From contig JADJFD010000002.1 of assembly GCA_016708765.1 (NCBI GenBank), positions 496,001-560,000 of the forward strand: a stretch of 64,000 nucleotides of DNA, read 5' to 3'. A program made the position numbers and the translations under genes. Every line of letters starts with the position of its first letter. Positions within the stretch are counted from its first letter, which is position 1. The notes under the pieces were generated by a model. That model searched no databases, had not been told where the DNA came from, and saw only the letters and a list, made by a program, of their open reading frames with translations. The stretch is from Chitinophagaceae bacterium. Lineage in GTDB: Bacteria; Bacteroidota; Bacteroidia; Chitinophagales; Chitinophagaceae. Positions 1 to 7,024 of this stretch are shown in pieces.

Positions 1-717
1 ACTCCGTTATCTTCTATGGCGCAGTTGGATAATATTTTTGATGATCCTGAAACACAGGAAATTTTAAGAAATGATAATGCAGGATCAGTGCCATTAGATG
101 GAAATGATTTTGTGGTTCAAAACCCAAGAACCAGAGGCGAAAGAGCGGCGCAGGAATTTGAAAATGCAAGCAACGCTGCCGAACATTTAGATAATGTTGT
201 TGGTGCTATTAATAATGTTGTTGACATCATAGAAGCAGGCAGAGAACTTTGGGATGCAGGTGGTGTATTGGATGCAGGGGAATGTACTCCCGATTTTACA
301 CAGCCGGAAAATGCACTTGTACCTTCATCTTGCTCTGGTACTGCGGGTTGTAATGATTGTTATTCAACAGCACTAGCAAGCTTTAACGCAGATCGACAAA
401 CCTTAGCCCGCATGATGTGCCTTTTTATGAACACAAAAAATTTTACTGACAAAGCTATTGCGTTTGGCAATGCTATGGCCAGTTTACCCGGAGGAGTAGG
501 TTTGGGCTGGATACCAGCTAAAAGGAATATAGATCAAGCCTATACAAAATTCAAAGCTACCTACGATAAGAAAGCAAGAGAACTACTAACCTCGCTTCAA
601 AAGAGCATGATGAAAATAGATGCTTGTGAAAATTCTTTTGGATTAAAGGACTGGTATCAGCGATTTGGTTTTATGTATTTTGAATTTATGCAGCAAAAAT
701 ATAAGCGACCAGATTAA
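1..717 (+). CDS. Hypothetical protein, 5' end cut by window edge
   Basis: I do not recognise this family. The frame is open from base 1, and the first ATG is at 16, so the true start may lie outside the window. From that ATG there are 233 residues. The N-terminal third is acidic and Asn/Ala rich. A Cys-containing middle follows (CSGTAGCNDC near residues 106-115, plus isolated Cys), then a helical C-terminal half with many Lys. No membrane segment or signal peptide is visible, but the N-terminus may be missing. The stop overlaps the stop of the convergent paaD by two bases, so the two genes meet tail to tail with no terminator between them. Nothing links it to phenylacetate metabolism. Confidence 0.6.
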   Translation, partial: TPLSSMAQLDNIFDDPETQEILRNDNAGSVPLDGNDFVVQNPRTRGERAAQEFENASNAAEHLDNVVGAINNVVDIIEAGRELWDAGGVLDAGECTPDFTQPENALVPSSCSGTAGCNDCYSTALASFNADRQTLARMMCLFMNTKNFTDKAIAFGNAMASLPGGVGLGWIPAKRNIDQAYTKFKATYDKKARELLTSLQKSMMKIDACENSFGLKDWYQRFGFMYFEFMQQKYKRPD

Positions 718-1241
718 TGACATTTGAAATAATCAAAAGGTTCTTTGCAATCATCACATTGATATAATGCTTTACAAGCTGTGGAACCAAATTCGCTAAT
801 GCGGTGTGTGTGGTAGGAATTACAATGCGGGCATTGAACTGCTTCTGCTGCTCCAAATAAATCGTTATTACAAACCTGTTGCCGTGGATTAGGTGGTGCA
901 ATACCGTATTCTTTTAGTTTTCTTTTCCCGTCTTCAGTCATCCAATCGGTAGTCCATACTGGTGAAAGAACAGAAGTAATTTTTATACTTTGATAGCCAT
1001 GTTCCAATAATGCCAGACGAATATTCATTGCAATCATATCCATTGCAGGACATCCGGTGTAAGTTGGAGTAATATAAACCCCCCAACCCCCTAAAGGGGG
1101 ATTAATATCCTGCTCAAACCGAACCTCTCGTACAATACCAAGATCTGTTATTGAAAGGACTGGAATCTCCGGGTCGGTTACTGTTTCCAGTATCGACCAA
1201 ATTTTTTGTTGTTGTATTAATAAAGAAGTTTCAATATTCAT
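714..1241 (-). CDS. paaD: 1,2-phenylacetyl-CoA epoxidase subunit PaaD
   Basis: PaaD is the small accessory subunit of the phenylacetyl-CoA ring epoxidase; it belongs to the MIP18/DUF59 family and is thought to help Fe-S or di-iron assembly. The 175-residue product has the DUF59 core in the first half (VTDPEIPVLSITDLGIVREV, then TPTYTGCPAMD) and a C-terminal Cys region (CPHCNSYHT, then CDDC) typical of PaaD. It is the last gene of the paaA-paaD run. Odd feature: an in-frame palindromic insert encodes NPPLGGWGV between two core strands, where relatives have a short turn. A second copy of the insert lies just upstream of the start codon. Confidence 0.9.
   Translation of the reverse strand: MNIETSLLIQQQKIWSILETVTDPEIPVLSITDLGIVREVRFEQDINPPLGGWGVYITPTYTGCPAMDMIAMNIRLALLEHGYQSIKITSVLSPVWTTDWMTEDGKRKLKEYGIAPPNPRQQVCNNDLFGAAEAVQCPHCNSYHTHRISEFGSTACKALYQCDDCKEPFDYFKCH
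1077..1102. repeat. Palindromic repeat inside paaD
   Basis: The core CCCCCTAAAGGGGG (1087-1100) is preceded by AAACCCCCCAA. It reads through in frame as NPPLGGWG in paaD. A close copy in the opposite orientation lies at 1244-1273. The shared plan is AAACCCC, AA, C4-5, TAAA, G4-5. Confidence 0.75.
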
Positions 1242-1243
1242 AC

Positions 1244-1273
1244 GCTAAAGCCCCTTTAGGGGTTGGGGTTTTA
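1244..1273. repeat. Palindromic repeat at the paaC-paaD junction
   Basis: The core CCCCTTTAGGGG (1251-1262) is followed by TTGGGGTTTTA. Read on the minus strand it has the same layout as the copy inside paaD. The last bases of the repeat (1271-1273) supply the TAA stop codon of paaC, and the other end lies 3 bases before the paaD start codon. Confidence 0.75.
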
Positions 1274-2001
1274 CCATTCTGCACCAGGATAAGTTCTTTG
1301 CATGTATTGTAATTCGGTTAAAATAAATCCTAACTGCTCTGTATGTTTTCCTTCCTTTCCACCTGATTGCATAAAGGTATTTTCAGGAACAGTTAATGTT
1401 GCTTCATTAAATATTTCTCTCACTTTATCAAGCCACTTCTTTTCAAGCAGTGAAACATCTACCAAAGTTTCATAACTGCAGGTAAAAACATTTCGCCGGT
1501 ATATCTCCATAATTCATCAACAGCATTAATCATTCTGTTTCGGCTCTCCTCTGTTCCATCACCTAGTCGTATTACCCATTCACTACTCCAGCGAACATGA
1601 TAGGCCGTTTCTTTTATTGATTTAGCAGCTATTGCAGCAAGCTGTTCATCATTACCATTTTGTAATTGTTCAAACAATAAATATTGAAACTGACTGAATA
1701 AATATTGACGCAGAATAGTTTGTCCCCAATCTCCATTAGCTTGTTCAACCAATAAGAGATTCTTAAATTCTCTTTCTTTTCTTAAATAAGCAAGTTTATT
1801 TTCATCTGAATCTCCAATTAGTTGTGCAGCATACTGATAGAAATTTCTTGACTGCCCTAATAAATCAAGCGAAATATTTGTAATGGCAATATCTTGTTCC
1901 AATACAGGCCCATGCCCGCACCATTCACTATTTCGCTGAGAAAGAATGAGTGTGGTATCAGCAAGGTGTAACGTATAATCTATTAACTGTGAGTTCATCA
2001 T
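1271..2001 (-). CDS. paaC: 1,2-phenylacetyl-CoA epoxidase subunit PaaC (frameshifted as sequenced)
   Basis: PaaC is the structural, non-catalytic partner of PaaA in the epoxidase core. Residues 1-172 read cleanly (QRNSEWCGHGPVLEQDIAI, then LLGQSRNFYQYA) up to DELWRYTGEMF. The frame then closes after 8 foreign residues and continues one frame over (LEKKWLDKVREIFNEATL to the stop). Adding one base to a five-base run (T5 on the coding strand, 1484-1488) restores a single 243-residue protein, the normal size for PaaC. I read this as a one-base loss, probably in the sequence rather than the cell. The start at 2001 is 29 bases below paaB; a second in-frame ATG follows it directly. Confidence 0.85.
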
Positions 2002-2030
2002 TCAAATCATTTAATCATTCTTTCCAGCGA

Positions 2031-2399
2031 TCACATGTGGTTTACTTCATCCGGCAACTGATAAAAAGTTGGATGTCGATAAATTTTATCAATAGCAGGT
2101 TCATACAATTCGCCTGCTTCTTCGGGATTAGAAGCATTGATATATTTACTTTCCACCACCCAGATACTTACACCTTCCATTCTTCTGGTATAAACGTCTC
2201 TTGCATTTTCAATTGCCATTTGAGCATCCGCTGCATGAAGGCTGCCTGCATGTTTATGATCAAGCCCCTGTTTACTACGTATAAAAACTTCCCACAATGG
2301 CCAAGTTGTTGAATCATCTTTTGTTTGATAATTACTACCGCCACCTTTTTCTTCAGGAATATCACCGTAATACAGTTTTTTTATAAAAGTATGAGTCAT
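2031..2399 (-). CDS. paaB: 1,2-phenylacetyl-CoA epoxidase subunit PaaB
   Basis: PaaB is the small subunit that bridges the PaaAC heterodimers. The 122-residue product matches the family in WPLWEVFIRSKQGLDHKHAG, in ADAQMAIENARDVYTRR, and in WVVESKYI near the end. It carries about 25 extra N-terminal residues compared with the roughly 95-residue enterobacterial protein; such longer forms are usual in Bacteroidota as far as I recall. It lies 6 bases after a lipoprotein gene that interrupts the usual paaA-paaB adjacency, and 29 bases before paaC, so it is probably on one transcript with paaA. Confidence 0.9.
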   Translation of the reverse strand: MTHTFIKKLYYGDIPEEKGGGSNYQTKDDSTTWPLWEVFIRSKQGLDHKHAGSLHAADAQMAIENARDVYTRRMEGVSIWVVESKYINASNPEEAGELYEPAIDKIYRHPTFYQLPDEVNHM

Positions 2400-2405
2400 A
2401 TTAAA

Positions 2406-2799
2406 TTAATTTTTTACTTCTATTGAATAAGAACTAAACCTTACAGAATCTTCTGCTGTTCTTTCCTGCTTCCAAAATTTATATAACTTAAAAGTTGTTG
2501 TTCCTATTTTAGTTGGAACCAGCACTAATGTCTTACTAATACTTCCGCCATCCATATCCGAAGGGTTATTGTCTTCAGTAATTATGTCGTACAATTTTAT
2601 TATTCCCAGCGAATCGCTTATTTCAAAATTTGTTGATCCTTCAAAAGCACAACCACGACAGGTCTTCAAATTACTAAGGTATCGTCAATTTTACAACATT
2701 CATGTGTCTGTATGCATGCTATTCTGTTGTCATTTTTTTGTTATCTGTACAACTTAAAAGGAAGAATACCGAGATAATTAATACTATAAATTTTTTCAT
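2406..2799 (-). CDS. Small Cys-rich lipoprotein within the paa operon (two frameshifts as sequenced)
   Basis: The start codon overlaps the paaA stop codon (TGATG), suggesting translational coupling. The first residues form a lipoprotein signal (MKKFIVLIISVFFLLSC, lipobox LLSC), so the product should be anchored in the envelope. As sequenced, the frame breaks at an A7 run (T7 at 2733-2739 on the plus strand) and again at 2668-2672. Adding one base at each place gives a continuous 131-residue protein with two Cys motifs, HECC and CRGC, and a C-terminal half without recognisable domain. I know no paa gene of this type; its place in the operon hints at a role in the pathway or simply a hitch-hiking gene. 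Confidence 0.6.
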
Positions 2800-3740
2800 C
2801 AGGCTGCTTTTGTTTTCAATTTTCTTTTTTCTGCAAATGCCATTGCCGCTTCCCGTACCCATTGTCCTTCTTCATGTGCTTTTCTTCTTGCAGCTAACCG
2901 CTGCTTATTGCAAGGACCATTTCCTTTTACCACAGACCAGAATTCGTCCCAATCAATTTCACCAAAATCATAATGTTTTCTTTCTTCGTTCCATTTCAGT
3001 TTGTCATCGGGCAATGTCATTCCTAAAACTTTTATCTGCTCCGCAATCATATCTATAAAATTCTGGCGGAGTTCATCATTTGTTTTTCTTTTGATTTTCC
3101 ATTTCATGCTCTGGTCACTGTTGGTGCTTTCGCTATCCTTTGGGCCAAACATCATGAGTGACGGCCACCACCAGCGATTGATCGAATCCTGGCACATAGC
3201 TTTTTGCTCATCTGTTCCTCTTGATAGAACCAATAATGTTTCAAAACCCTGGCGTTGATGAAAACTTTCTTCTTTGCAAATTCTTACCATTGCTCTTGCA
3301 TAAGGACCGTAAGAAGTTCTGCAAAGCATTACTTGGTTTAAAATGGCAGCACCATCAACTAACCAGCCAATGGCTCCCATATCTGCCCATGTTAATGATG
3401 GATAATTAAAGATGGAAGAATATTTTGCCTTGCCACTGTGTAAATCATTTATCATTTCCTCACGGCTCATGCCCAATGTTTCGGCGGCAGAATATAAATA
3501 CAAGCCATGACCGGCCTCATCCTGCACTTTAGCAATAAGTATCGCTTTTCTTTTTAATGATGGAGCTCTCGAAATCCAATTACCTTCGGGAAGCATTCCT
3601 ACAATTTCGCTATGTGCATGCTGACTTATCTGCCGGATATTTGTTTTGCGATAAGCATCTGGCATCCAGTCCTTAGGCTCAATCTTATCTTCTGCATCAA
3701 TTTTTTGTTGAAATAACTGCTCAAAATCTTGTACTGGCAT
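2799..3740 (-). CDS. paaA: 1,2-phenylacetyl-CoA epoxidase catalytic subunit PaaA
   Basis: PaaA is the di-iron catalytic subunit that epoxidises the aromatic ring of phenylacetyl-CoA in the cytoplasm. The 313 residues match the roughly 309-residue family length. Two ExxH iron-ligand motifs are visible: DEAGHG around residues 74-79 and EESFH around 157-161. The stretch GNGPCNKQRLAARRKAHEEG near the C-terminus is also typical. It is the first gene of the paaA-paaD transcript. Upstream lie a TAAATTTG -7 element and a PaaR-type operator, so expression is probably induced by phenylacetyl-CoA. Confidence 0.95.
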   Translation of the reverse strand: MPVQDFEQLFQQKIDAEDKIEPKDWMPDAYRKTNIRQISQHAHSEIVGMLPEGNWISRAPSLKRKAILIAKVQDEAGHGLYLYSAAETLGMSREEMINDLHSGKAKYSSIFNYPSLTWADMGAIGWLVDGAAILNQVMLCRTSYGPYARAMVRICKEESFHQRQGFETLLVLSRGTDEQKAMCQDSINRWWWPSLMMFGPKDSESTNSDQSMKWKIKRKTNDELRQNFIDMIAEQIKVLGMTLPDDKLKWNEERKHYDFGEIDWDEFWSVVKGNGPCNKQRLAARRKAHEEGQWVREAAMAFAEKRKLKTKAA

Positions 3741-3758
3741 ATCAATCTTATTAGTTTA

Positions 3759-3766
3759 CAAATTTA
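3759..3766 (-). promoter_or_regulatory. Promoter -7 element for paaA
   Basis: On the minus strand the sequence reads TAAATTTG, a full match to the Bacteroidota TAnnTTTG box, 19 bases before the paaA ATG. No clear TTTG partner is visible at the -33 distance. Confidence 0.55.
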
Positions 3767-3773
3767 CTAAAAA

Positions 3774-3787
3774 CTAACGCCTGTTAG
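3774..3787. promoter_or_regulatory. Putative PaaR operator upstream of paaA
   Basis: CTAACGCCTGTTAG is a 14-bp inverted repeat matching the operator I recall for TetR-type PaaR of Thermus thermophilus (CNAACGNNCGTTNG) at all but one defined base. It sits just upstream of the -7 box, where a bound repressor would block RNA polymerase. A TetR gene lies in the same cluster. Confidence 0.6.
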
Positions 3788-3819
3788 AACTTTTTGTTCA
3801 CTATGATATTTTTTATACA

Positions 3820-3851
3820 TAAAAAAACGTTTCGGAAAAATCCGGAACGTT
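3820..3851 (-). terminator. Intrinsic terminator after paaE
   Basis: Arms 3826-3836 and 3841-3851 (AACGTTTCGGA and TCCGGAACGTT) pair over 11 bases with one mismatch and a 4-base loop. On the minus strand the hairpin runs into T7. It ends the tetR-paaE transcript before the paaA promoter. Confidence 0.7.
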
Positions 3852-4007
3852 GATGGAAGAGAATGGTGCTGATTTATCTCGCATATACAACATTCGGCAC
3901 CACTGTAGAAGTATATCTCAAGTTTTACTAGGCAATAAATTATACTTTGAATAAGCAAATAAATGAAATAATTACCCAAAAGATTATACCTATTCAGGTT
4001 ATAGCAG

Positions 4008-5087
4008 TTACTTCACATCAAAATCCACCACAACTTTCTCTGTTTTGGGATGAGACTGACAAGTGAGGATATAACCTTGTTCAACTTCTTCATCTTCAAG
4101 TCCCCAATGGACATCCATGCTCACTTCCCCTTCGAGTAGTTTGGCTTTGCAGGTACAACAAACGCCTCCTTTACAGGCAAAAGGAAGGTCGGCTCCTTGT
4201 TGCAGCGCTGCATCTAATATGCTGGTATCGCTGGTTAAGGACAAATCGAAAGCAAAAGAACGGCCATCAAGCTTTACTGTTATAGTACTTTTAGGGCCAC
4301 TGTTTATTTCTGACTTCTGAATTCTGACTTCTGACTTCTTCTGCCCCGGCGTAGTAAATAATTCAAAATGAATATTCTTTTTGTCAATTCCTTTTTGCTC
4401 CAAAAATTCTTTTACAGTAAAAATCATTTCTTCAGGGCCACAAATAAAAGTTTCATCGATTGAAGAATAATTAATCAACTTCGAAAGCTCAAAAAGCTTT
4501 TCCATATTGATTCTTCCGAAATTGATTGGCGCATCAGTTCTTTCTCTGCTGAGTATATTTATGAAATTAAATCGTTGTAGGTGTTTATTTTTCAATCCTT
4601 CCAACTCTTCAAAAAATATGATTGAACTGCGGCTTTTATTCCCGTACACCAAAGTAAAACTGCTTTGCGGTTCTGTTTGCAAAGTTGTTTTAATTATAGA
4701 GAGTAAAGGTGTGATGCCACTTCCAGCTGCAAAAGCCAAATAGTTTTTTTTATTTACCGGATCTAATTCTACATAAAATTTTCCTACCGGTTGCATTACA
4801 TCCAGCATATCGCCTTTCTTCAAACTGAGATTAGCAAATGTTGAGAATGATCCGCCTTCTACTTTTTTTATTGCCACTTTCCATTCATTTTCCAGCGGAG
4901 AACTGCACAATGAATAAGTTCTGCGAACTTCCTCTTTACCAATTGTTGCTCGCATTGTCAGGCTTTGTCCCTGCTTATAAATAAATTTTGATTTTAATAA
5001 ATCGGGAATTTCAAAAGTTACAGAAACGCAATCGTCCGTTTCTTTTTTTATATCCTTTATCTTAATTGAGTGAAAGTGAATGGACAT
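4008..5087 (-). CDS. paaE: Phenylacetyl-CoA epoxidase reductase subunit PaaE
   Basis: PaaE passes electrons from NADPH through FAD and a plant-type 2Fe-2S cluster to the PaaA di-iron site. Domains in the 359-residue product: FAD-binding barrel with RTYSLCS at 56-62, NAD(P)-binding fold with AAGSGITP at 120-127 and CGPEEM near 216-221, and a C-terminal ferredoxin domain with cluster Cys 305, 310, 313 and 343. Between the reductase and ferredoxin domains, residues about 251-265 are encoded by copies of a 7-base repeat, in a linker that can tolerate length change. The gene lies 4 bases after the TetR gene and is followed by its own terminator, so paaE is separately transcribed from paaABCD. Confidence 0.93.
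   Translation of the reverse strand: MSIHFHSIKIKDIKKETDDCVSVTFEIPDLLKSKFIYKQGQSLTMRATIGKEEVRRTYSLCSSPLENEWKVAIKKVEGGSFSTFANLSLKKGDMLDVMQPVGKFYVELDPVNKKNYLAFAAGSGITPLLSIIKTTLQTEPQSSFTLVYGNKSRSSIIFFEELEGLKNKHLQRFNFINILSRERTDAPINFGRINMEKLFELSKLINYSSIDETFICGPEEMIFTVKEFLEQKGIDKKNIHFELFTTPGQKKSEVRIQKSEINSGPKSTITVKLDGRSFAFDLSLTSDTSILDAALQQGADLPFACKGGVCCTCKAKLLEGEVSMDVHWGLEDEEVEQGYILTCQSHPKTEKVVVDFDVK
4308..4342. repeat. Heptanucleotide repeat within paaE linker
   Basis: Four near-perfect copies of TTCTGAC/TTCTGA occur in a row and encode KKSEVRIQKSEINS on the minus strand. Similar ACTTCTGAC-like units occur upstream of tsf (about 19008-19035), so the unit is not unique to this gene. Confidence 0.6.
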
Positions 5088-5091
5088 GTTC

Positions 5092-5682
5092 TTAATTCTT
5101 TTTTAATCCGCTAATCAGAAGGTTTACCATATTATCTTCGATTTCCTTCGGTGTAATTTTTTGTGAACTACGATGCCAAAATTCTAAGCCACGAACAGAT
5201 GATAAAATAGTAAGCACCGCAACATATGGCGATATTCCTTTCATTTCCTTTTGTTGAAAACCATCAGCTACAATGCGTTCCATCTTAACTACATACTGGT
5301 GTCGTTGAATATTAAAATTAGTAAGGTATGGTTCTGAAAGGTGCATCCATTCATTAATCATCACGGTGTAATCATCACATTTACTTATCATCATTTGCAC
5401 ATGAAATCGGATCAATGATTCAATTTTTTTAATACTACTTAGGTTGCTGCTTTCTAATTCTTCCAAATGCACATTACAATCATTCGCCATCCGGAAAATG
5501 ATTTCCTGTAATATTTCCGATTTCGACTGTATATGATTGTATAAACTGGCAGCTTCGATACCCACCATTTCAGCCAGATCCCGCATGGAAGTAGCCGAAA
5601 ATCCTTTTTCTCTGAACATAGCTGAAGCCCTGAGAAGGATAAAATCTTTTTTGGAAGCATTTTTGCGTCTAACTGTGGCCAT
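5092..5682 (-). CDS. paaR: TetR/AcrR family regulator, probable phenylacetate repressor
   Basis: Residues 1-60 form a TetR DNA-binding domain (ILLRASAMFREKGFSATSMR followed by DLAEMVGIEAASLYNH). The rest is an all-helical ligand domain. I chose the ATG at 5682 (MATVRRKN), giving 196 residues; the frame is open 45 codons further up but that part is basic and unlike any TetR. It sits 4 bases ahead of paaE on the same strand. Location and the operator-like repeat at the paaA promoter make it the likely PaaR, a repressor released by phenylacetyl-CoA. The symbol is inferred from context, not from specific residues. Confidence 0.75.
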   Translation of the reverse strand: MATVRRKNASKKDFILLRASAMFREKGFSATSMRDLAEMVGIEAASLYNHIQSKSEILQEIIFRMANDCNVHLEELESSNLSSIKKIESLIRFHVQMMISKCDDYTVMINEWMHLSEPYLTNFNIQRHQYVVKMERIVADGFQQKEMKGISPYVAVLTILSSVRGLEFWHRSSQKITPKEIEDNMVNLLISGLKKN

Positions 5683-5854
5683 GCTCAAAGATACTATTCT
5701 GTGATTAAGTTGATTAGTATAATGCAATAAAATGCATAATAACCTGAAACAAAAACATACATCGTTTTTCCTGTAAACAAAATTCATGTAGGTTTGCCGC
5801 CGAAACCACATAGGCAAATCATATTCACATTCAATTAATCTACAAATATCTATT

Positions 5855-6529
5855 ATGTCTTTAATTACAGTTGGAACAATGGCTTTTGATGCGATTGAAA
5901 CACCGTTTGGAAAAATAAACCAGATTGTTGGTGGCTCTGCTACTTATGTGGCATATGCGGCAAGTCATTTTGTAAAACCAGTTCAACAAATTTCCATAGT
6001 TGGATTTGATTTTCCAAAAGAAGAAATGGAAGAGATGAAAAAAAGAGGCGTACAACTAGAAGGAGTAGAAATAGTACCTGATAAAAAATCCTTTTTCTGG
6101 AGTGGTCGTTATCATGAAGACATGAATAGCCGTGACACATTAATTACGGATTTAAATGTACTGGCTGATTTTGATCCGAACATACCAGACAGTTACCAAG
6201 GAGCAGAATTTTTAATGCTCGGTAATCTTGCTGCTTTATTATTTCATGGCGATCAGGTATTTTTTGCGCCAGCCTTACCATTAGAAGAAGTGTTTGACCC
6301 AACAGGTGCTGGTGATACATTTGCCGGAGGATTTATGGGACATCTTGCTGCCACTAACGATATTTCTTTCGAGAATATGAAAAGAGGCATCATTGTTGGT
6401 TCGGCTATGGCAAGTTTTTGTGTAGAGAAGTTTGGACCAACAAGATTAAAAGAAATTACCAGAGAAGATATAGATATAAGGATACATCAGTTTAAAGATC
6501 TGGTGAGTTTTGATATTGAACTGATTTGA
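5855..6529 (+). CDS. PfkB-family sugar kinase with internal deletion
   Basis: The start (MSLITVGTMAFDAIETPFGK) and end (DPTGAGDTFAGGF near residues 148-160, including the catalytic Asp of GAGD) are those of a PfkB/ribokinase-type kinase common in this group, which as I recall is about 300 residues. Here there are only 224. The text jumps from FLMLGN to LLFHGDQVF around residues 119-134 (about 6215-6240), so roughly 80 residues of the central fold are missing while the frame is kept. That region carries part of the nucleotide-binding sheet, so the product is probably inactive unless the gap is an assembly artefact. The size of the loss is inferred from family memory. Confidence 0.6.
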   Translation: MSLITVGTMAFDAIETPFGKINQIVGGSATYVAYAASHFVKPVQQISIVGFDFPKEEMEEMKKRGVQLEGVEIVPDKKSFFWSGRYHEDMNSRDTLITDLNVLADFDPNIPDSYQGAEFLMLGNLAALLFHGDQVFFAPALPLEEVFDPTGAGDTFAGGFMGHLAATNDISFENMKRGIIVGSAMASFCVEKFGPTRLKEITREDIDIRIHQFKDLVSFDIELI

Positions 6530-6579
6530 AACTTGCGAGCACCCAATTGTTTTTTATAGCTTAGTGAATACTATTGGTG

Positions 6580-6970
6580 CGAAGCAAACTCATTTTATTG
6601 GAAGAACTTCTTTATCCTTATAAGTTCTTCCACCGACCCAGACTGGAGAGTATCAAACAAATCTTTCCATTCTGGGTTTATACTTTTAATCAAATCTATC
6701 TTCTTCTTTCTGGAACCGCCTTTAATTTGTTTTTCTCTCTTAAAAGCATCGCTGATATTACTGAAAGTCTCAAAGTAAACAAGCTTTTCCAGATTGTATC
6801 TAGTTGTAAAGCTATTGGCGAAGGTTTTGTTTTTGTGTTCCTGTACTCTCCGATACAGATTGTCTGTGGCGCCACAGTATAAAACGGCATTATTGACATT
6901 GGTTAGAATATAGAAATAGCCAATAGTAGACATAAATGAATTTCTCTGTATATTCTTAGAGTTTGCTTCG
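6580..6970. mobile_element. GIY-YIG nuclease element with 12-bp terminal inverted repeats
   Basis: A perfect 12-bp inverted repeat, CGAAGCAAACTC at 6580-6591 and GAGTTTGCTTCG at 6959-6970, brackets a single GIY-YIG nuclease gene. A second, about 102-bp, element at 10980-11081 has the same ends and the same start and end of the nuclease gene with the middle missing. Two copies with shared ends argue for a mobile or recombining unit rather than an ordinary gene. Confidence 0.65.
6595..6933 (-). CDS. GIY-YIG nuclease family protein
   Basis: The 112-residue protein is a stand-alone GIY-YIG endonuclease domain of the UvrC N-terminal type. Motif one reads GYFYIL, motif two LYCGAT, followed by LYRRVQEHK with the conserved Arg and His, and FKREKQIKGG with the metal-binding Glu. 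I chose the ATG at 6933 since it gives MSTIGYFYIL, the usual start of such proteins; the open frame continues further into the terminal repeat. The gene fills an element bounded by inverted repeats. Small proteins like this occur in many copies in Bacteroidota genomes, and their role is not settled. Confidence 0.85.
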   Translation of the reverse strand: MSTIGYFYILTNVNNAVLYCGATDNLYRRVQEHKNKTFANSFTTRYNLEKLVYFETFSNISDAFKREKQIKGGSRKKKIDLIKSINPEWKDLFDTLQSGSVEELIRIKKFFQ

Positions 6971-6971
6971 A

Positions 6972-7024
6972 AAATTATAGGGGTAGAATTGTTGCGAAAG
7001 ATAAAAATCTGACCCCTATAATTT
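6972..7024 (-). terminator. Long inverted repeat at the 3' end of the lamin-tail gene
   Basis: AAATTATAGGGGT (6972-6984) and ACCCCTATAATTT (7012-7024) are perfect 13-bp arms around a 27-base loop. The right arm holds the stop codon of the gene ending at 7016. The left arm abuts the GIY-YIG terminal repeat. It may act as a terminator or 3' stabiliser. Confidence 0.5.

Noticed and set aside
3767..3979. Minus-strand 70-codon frame between paaA and paaE
   Set aside because: It runs through the paaE terminator and the operator region, and its product looks random; the DNA is better explained as regulatory.
4308..4342. CRISPR-like repeats in paaE
   Set aside because: The unit is 7 bases, tandem, without spacers, and lies inside a coding region.
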